Below, in pieces: positions 6,601 through 7,970 of a stretch of DNA of 7,970 nt. Every line of letters begins with the position of its first letter. Position 1 is the stretch's first letter. A model generated the notes under the pieces. It saw only the letters and a list, made by a program, of their open reading frames with translations. It did no database searches and was not told the origin of the DNA. A program made the translations under genes and the position numbers. This DNA is from Firmicutes bacterium UBA1764 (lineage in GTDB: Bacteria > Bacillota > Clostridia > Peptostreptococcales > Anaerovoracaceae), in contig DCHA01000019.1 of the NCBI GenBank assembly GCA_002315535.1, positions 1 to 7,970 on the forward strand. Direction: 5' to 3'.

Positions 6601-7562
6601 TGGTAGACAATCCTTATAAAGTCCTGGGCGTCTCTGAAGGCGCCACAGCGGACGAAATAAAAAAAGCATATAGGCAAAAGGCTAAGGAATGCCACCCGGA
6701 CCTTCATCCAAACGATCCTCACGCGCAGGAAAAAATGAATGAGGTTAACGAGGCATATGATATGCTGACCAACCCTGAAAAGTACGCTGCAAGGCGTCCT
6801 CAAAACGGATACGGTCAGAGTGGATATGGCCAGAGCAGTCAAAGCCAGAGCTACTCAGGATCCTACGGATCATCCGGCTCATCAAGCCAGAGCAGCTCCG
6901 GATACTCCGGATCCTACGGAAACAGCGGCTCGTATCAATCCTACAGCAGCTACTCAGGCAATGGTGGATGGTCCACCAGCAGCTTTGATGCGGACGATCT
7001 GTTCAACTTTTTCTTTGGCGGCGGCAGCGCAAATGTCAACACCAAGCCACAGCGCCAGAGCGGTGACAGTGCTGAGATAACCTTCGTCGTTGATTGCATC
7101 AACGCAGGGCGCTATCAGGACGCACTTTCAAAGCTCGTGCGCATTCCGAGCACAAACAGAAATGCGAGATGGTTCTATCTAAGCGCGATGGCAAACTACG
7201 GCACGGGCAATACGATTCGCGCCAAGGAGCATATCCAGCGCGCGGTTGAGCTCGACCCAAACAATCAGGTTTACAAGACCTTATATAGACAGTACGCAAG
7301 CAGAGCAACCAGCGGCTACGGCAGCTATAGCTATGGAAACTCCGGCAGCTATGGCAGCTCCGGCCAAAATACCGGAGGCTACGGCCAGAGCAGTCAGAAT
7401 CAAAACGGCTACGGCGGCTTCGGCTTCTTCGGCGGTCAGAGGAGACAAAGGAGTTTCCTCGGAACTATCGGGCGAGTAATTTTATTCCTGTTTATGCTCA
7501 GGATGGTCAGAGTGCTGCTTGCACTTATGATGTCCGGCGGTATGTATCAAATAATGAGGTAG
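6600..7562 (+). CDS. Atypical J-domain co-chaperone with low-complexity GYSQ tracts and TPR-like region
   Basis: The J domain at residues 4-62 carries the HPD motif (32-34) needed to stimulate Hsp70 ATPase, so this should be a DnaK partner. It is not canonical DnaJ: the four CxxCxGxG zinc-finger repeats and the C-terminal substrate-binding domains are absent. In order come a Gly/Ser/Tyr/Gln tract (69-123, nine Tyr), a segment FDADDLFNFFFGGG (129-142) resembling the Asp-Ile-Phe/Gly motif of DnaJ G/F regions, a helical TPR-like region (about 160-235, with AKEHIQRAVELDPNN), a second GYS-rich tract (238-279, six Tyr), QRRQR (280-284) and a hydrophobic C-terminal segment (285-312) that could anchor it in the membrane. 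The start overlaps the previous stop by 1 nt, and dnaK begins 4 nt after the stop. Related J-TPR proteins beside dnaK occur in clostridia, to my knowledge without an established function. The J domain call is secure; TPR and anchor are moderate. Confidence 0.92.
   Translation: MVDNPYKVLGVSEGATADEIKKAYRQKAKECHPDLHPNDPHAQEKMNEVNEAYDMLTNPEKYAARRPQNGYGQSGYGQSSQSQSYSGSYGSSGSSSQSSSGYSGSYGNSGSYQSYSSYSGNGGWSTSSFDADDLFNFFFGGGSANVNTKPQRQSGDSAEITFVVDCINAGRYQDALSKLVRIPSTNRNARWFYLSAMANYGTGNTIRAKEHIQRAVELDPNNQVYKTLYRQYASRATSGYGSYSYGNSGSYGSSGQNTGGYGQSSQNQNGYGGFGFFGGQRRQRSFLGTIGRVILFLFMLRMVRVLLALMMSGGMYQIMR
6806..6969 (+). repeat. Low-complexity GYGQS-rich coding tract 1
   Basis: It encodes residues 69-123 of the J protein, built almost only from Gly, Ser, Tyr, Gln and Asn, with two adjacent copies of GYGQS (70-79). 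Codons vary between copies (GGATACGGTCAGAGT versus GGATATGGCCAGAGC), so the composition appears maintained at protein level rather than arising from a fresh DNA slip. Confidence 0.75.
7313..7436 (+). repeat. Low-complexity GYGQS-rich coding tract 2
   Basis: It encodes residues 238-279 of the J protein. It shares a GYGQSSQ motif (260-266) with tract 1 and has nearly identical DNA there (ACGGCCAGAGCAGTCA here, ATGGCCAGAGCAGTCA at about 6826-6841). That suggests the two tracts derive from each other by duplication. Confidence 0.65.
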
Positions 7563-7566
7563 TAAG

Positions 7567-7970
7567 ATGAGCAAGGCAATTGGTATAGATCTTGGAACAA
7601 CAAACAGCTGTGTATGCATAGTTGAGGGCGGCAAGCCTGTCATCATCCCAAACAGCAAGGGCAGCCGCACAACACCATCCGTTGTTGCAGTAACTGCAGA
7701 CGGTGAAAGACTTGTCGGCGAAAGCGCAATGCGCCAGGCCGCAGTAAACAGCGACCGCACAGTTTTTTCTGTTAAGCGCCAGATGGGAACAGACTGGCAT
7801 ATAAATCTTGATGGGCGTGATTTTAACGCGCAGGAAATCAGTGCAATGATTTTGCGCAATCTGAAGGAAAGCGCAGAGAGCTATATTGGCGAGCAGGTTC
7901 GCGATGCAGTAATCACTGTTCCTGCTTACTTCAACGACATCCAGCGTCAGGCAACAAAGGATGCAGGACG
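7567..7970 (+). CDS. dnaK: DnaK (Hsp70) chaperone, 3'-truncated by the window edge
   Basis: The first ~134 residues of an Hsp70 nucleotide-binding domain are present. They include IGIDLGTTNSCV (5-16), the phosphate-1 ATP loop; RTTPSVVAV; LVGESAMRQ; and AVITVPAYFND.QRQATKDAG, which precedes the phosphate-2 region. After VKRQMG the sequence passes directly to the segment before AQEIS, lacking the insertion of ~25 residues found in proteobacterial DnaK, as in Bacillota and Actinobacteria. The ATG at 7567 has GAGGT 6 nt upstream and follows the J gene by 4 nt, so it is in the same CIRCE-controlled operon. DnaK binds unfolded peptide segments in an ATP cycle driven by J proteins and reset by GrpE. 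No grpE lies upstream here, so this may be a second DnaK copy rather than the one in the hrcA-grpE-dnaK-dnaJ cluster. The frame continues past the window. Confidence 0.96.
   Translation, partial: MSKAIGIDLGTTNSCVCIVEGGKPVIIPNSKGSRTTPSVVAVTADGERLVGESAMRQAAVNSDRTVFSVKRQMGTDWHINLDGRDFNAQEISAMILRNLKESAESYIGEQVRDAVITVPAYFNDIQRQATKDAG

Noticed and set aside
6820..7080. Plus-strand alternative frame over the low-complexity tract, Ala/Arg/Thr-rich
   Set aside because: The composition is what a frame-shifted reading of GYSQ repeats gives; it has no start signal and lies within the J gene.
7482..7859. Minus-strand open frame of 125 codons opposite the J-protein end and dnaK start
   Set aside because: It is antisense to unmistakable dnaK coding sequence, with no Shine-Dalgarno or protein-like composition.
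1..7970. CRISPR arrays, tRNA/rRNA genes, insertion sequences, attachment sites
   Set aside because: I looked for regularly spaced direct repeats, cloverleaf or rRNA-like segments, transposase motifs and terminal inverted repeats and saw none. Apart from the short gaps described, the window is filled by coding sequence.

Overview
The window looks like a chromosomal segment from a Bacillota (Firmicutes) bacterium, most likely a clostridial gut-type anaerobe. Four things point that way. The ribosome-binding sites are strong AGGAGG types. There is a perfect CIRCE operator. The partial DnaK at the right edge lacks the ~25-residue loop that proteobacterial DnaK carries after 'KR.(M/I)G'. Base composition is moderate G+C by eye. 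All seven genes I can support lie on the plus strand. The genus cannot be fixed from what I see.

Layout. (1) Bases 9-1763 encode a large, soluble, charged, mostly helical protein of about 584 residues that I do not recognise. It ends at a good intrinsic terminator (about 1781-1810), and its true start may lie left of the window. (2) Bases 1853-6048 form a tight four-gene operon: a GldA-like ABC ATPase, a GldF-like ABC-2 permease, a GldG-like auxiliary protein with an N- and a C-terminal membrane helix, and a membrane-anchored protein with tandem DUF4340-type repeats. Successive genes overlap by 17, 1 and 4 nt, so they are probably translationally coupled and should build one membrane complex. 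The GldA/F/G names come from Bacteroidota gliding motility, but related clusters occur in non-gliding bacteria and their substrate is unknown. (3) The 126-base gap 6049-6174 holds a 16-bp palindrome (possible weak terminator), a perfect CIRCE element (the HrcA-repressor operator) and a near-consensus promoter whose -35 hexamer lies inside the CIRCE. (4) From 6175 to the right edge runs a heat-shock operon with an unusual gene order: a small two-helix membrane protein with a four-cysteine zinc ribbon (TTG start), an atypical J-domain protein, and the beginning of dnaK.

The chaperone operon is the most interesting part. It has the classical CIRCE control, but hrcA and grpE are absent from its front. 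The J protein precedes dnaK and is not canonical DnaJ: it has no CxxCxGxG zinc finger. Its J domain is followed by a Gly/Ser/Tyr/Gln low-complexity tract (with GYGQS motifs reminiscent of eukaryotic FUS-type prion-like domains), a DnaJ-like Asp/Phe/Gly segment, a TPR-like helical region, a second GYS-rich tract, a short Arg-rich stretch and a hydrophobic C-terminal helix. Together with the zinc-ribbon membrane protein this suggests a membrane-associated, HrcA-regulated Hsp70 module. That is an inference from sequence features only.
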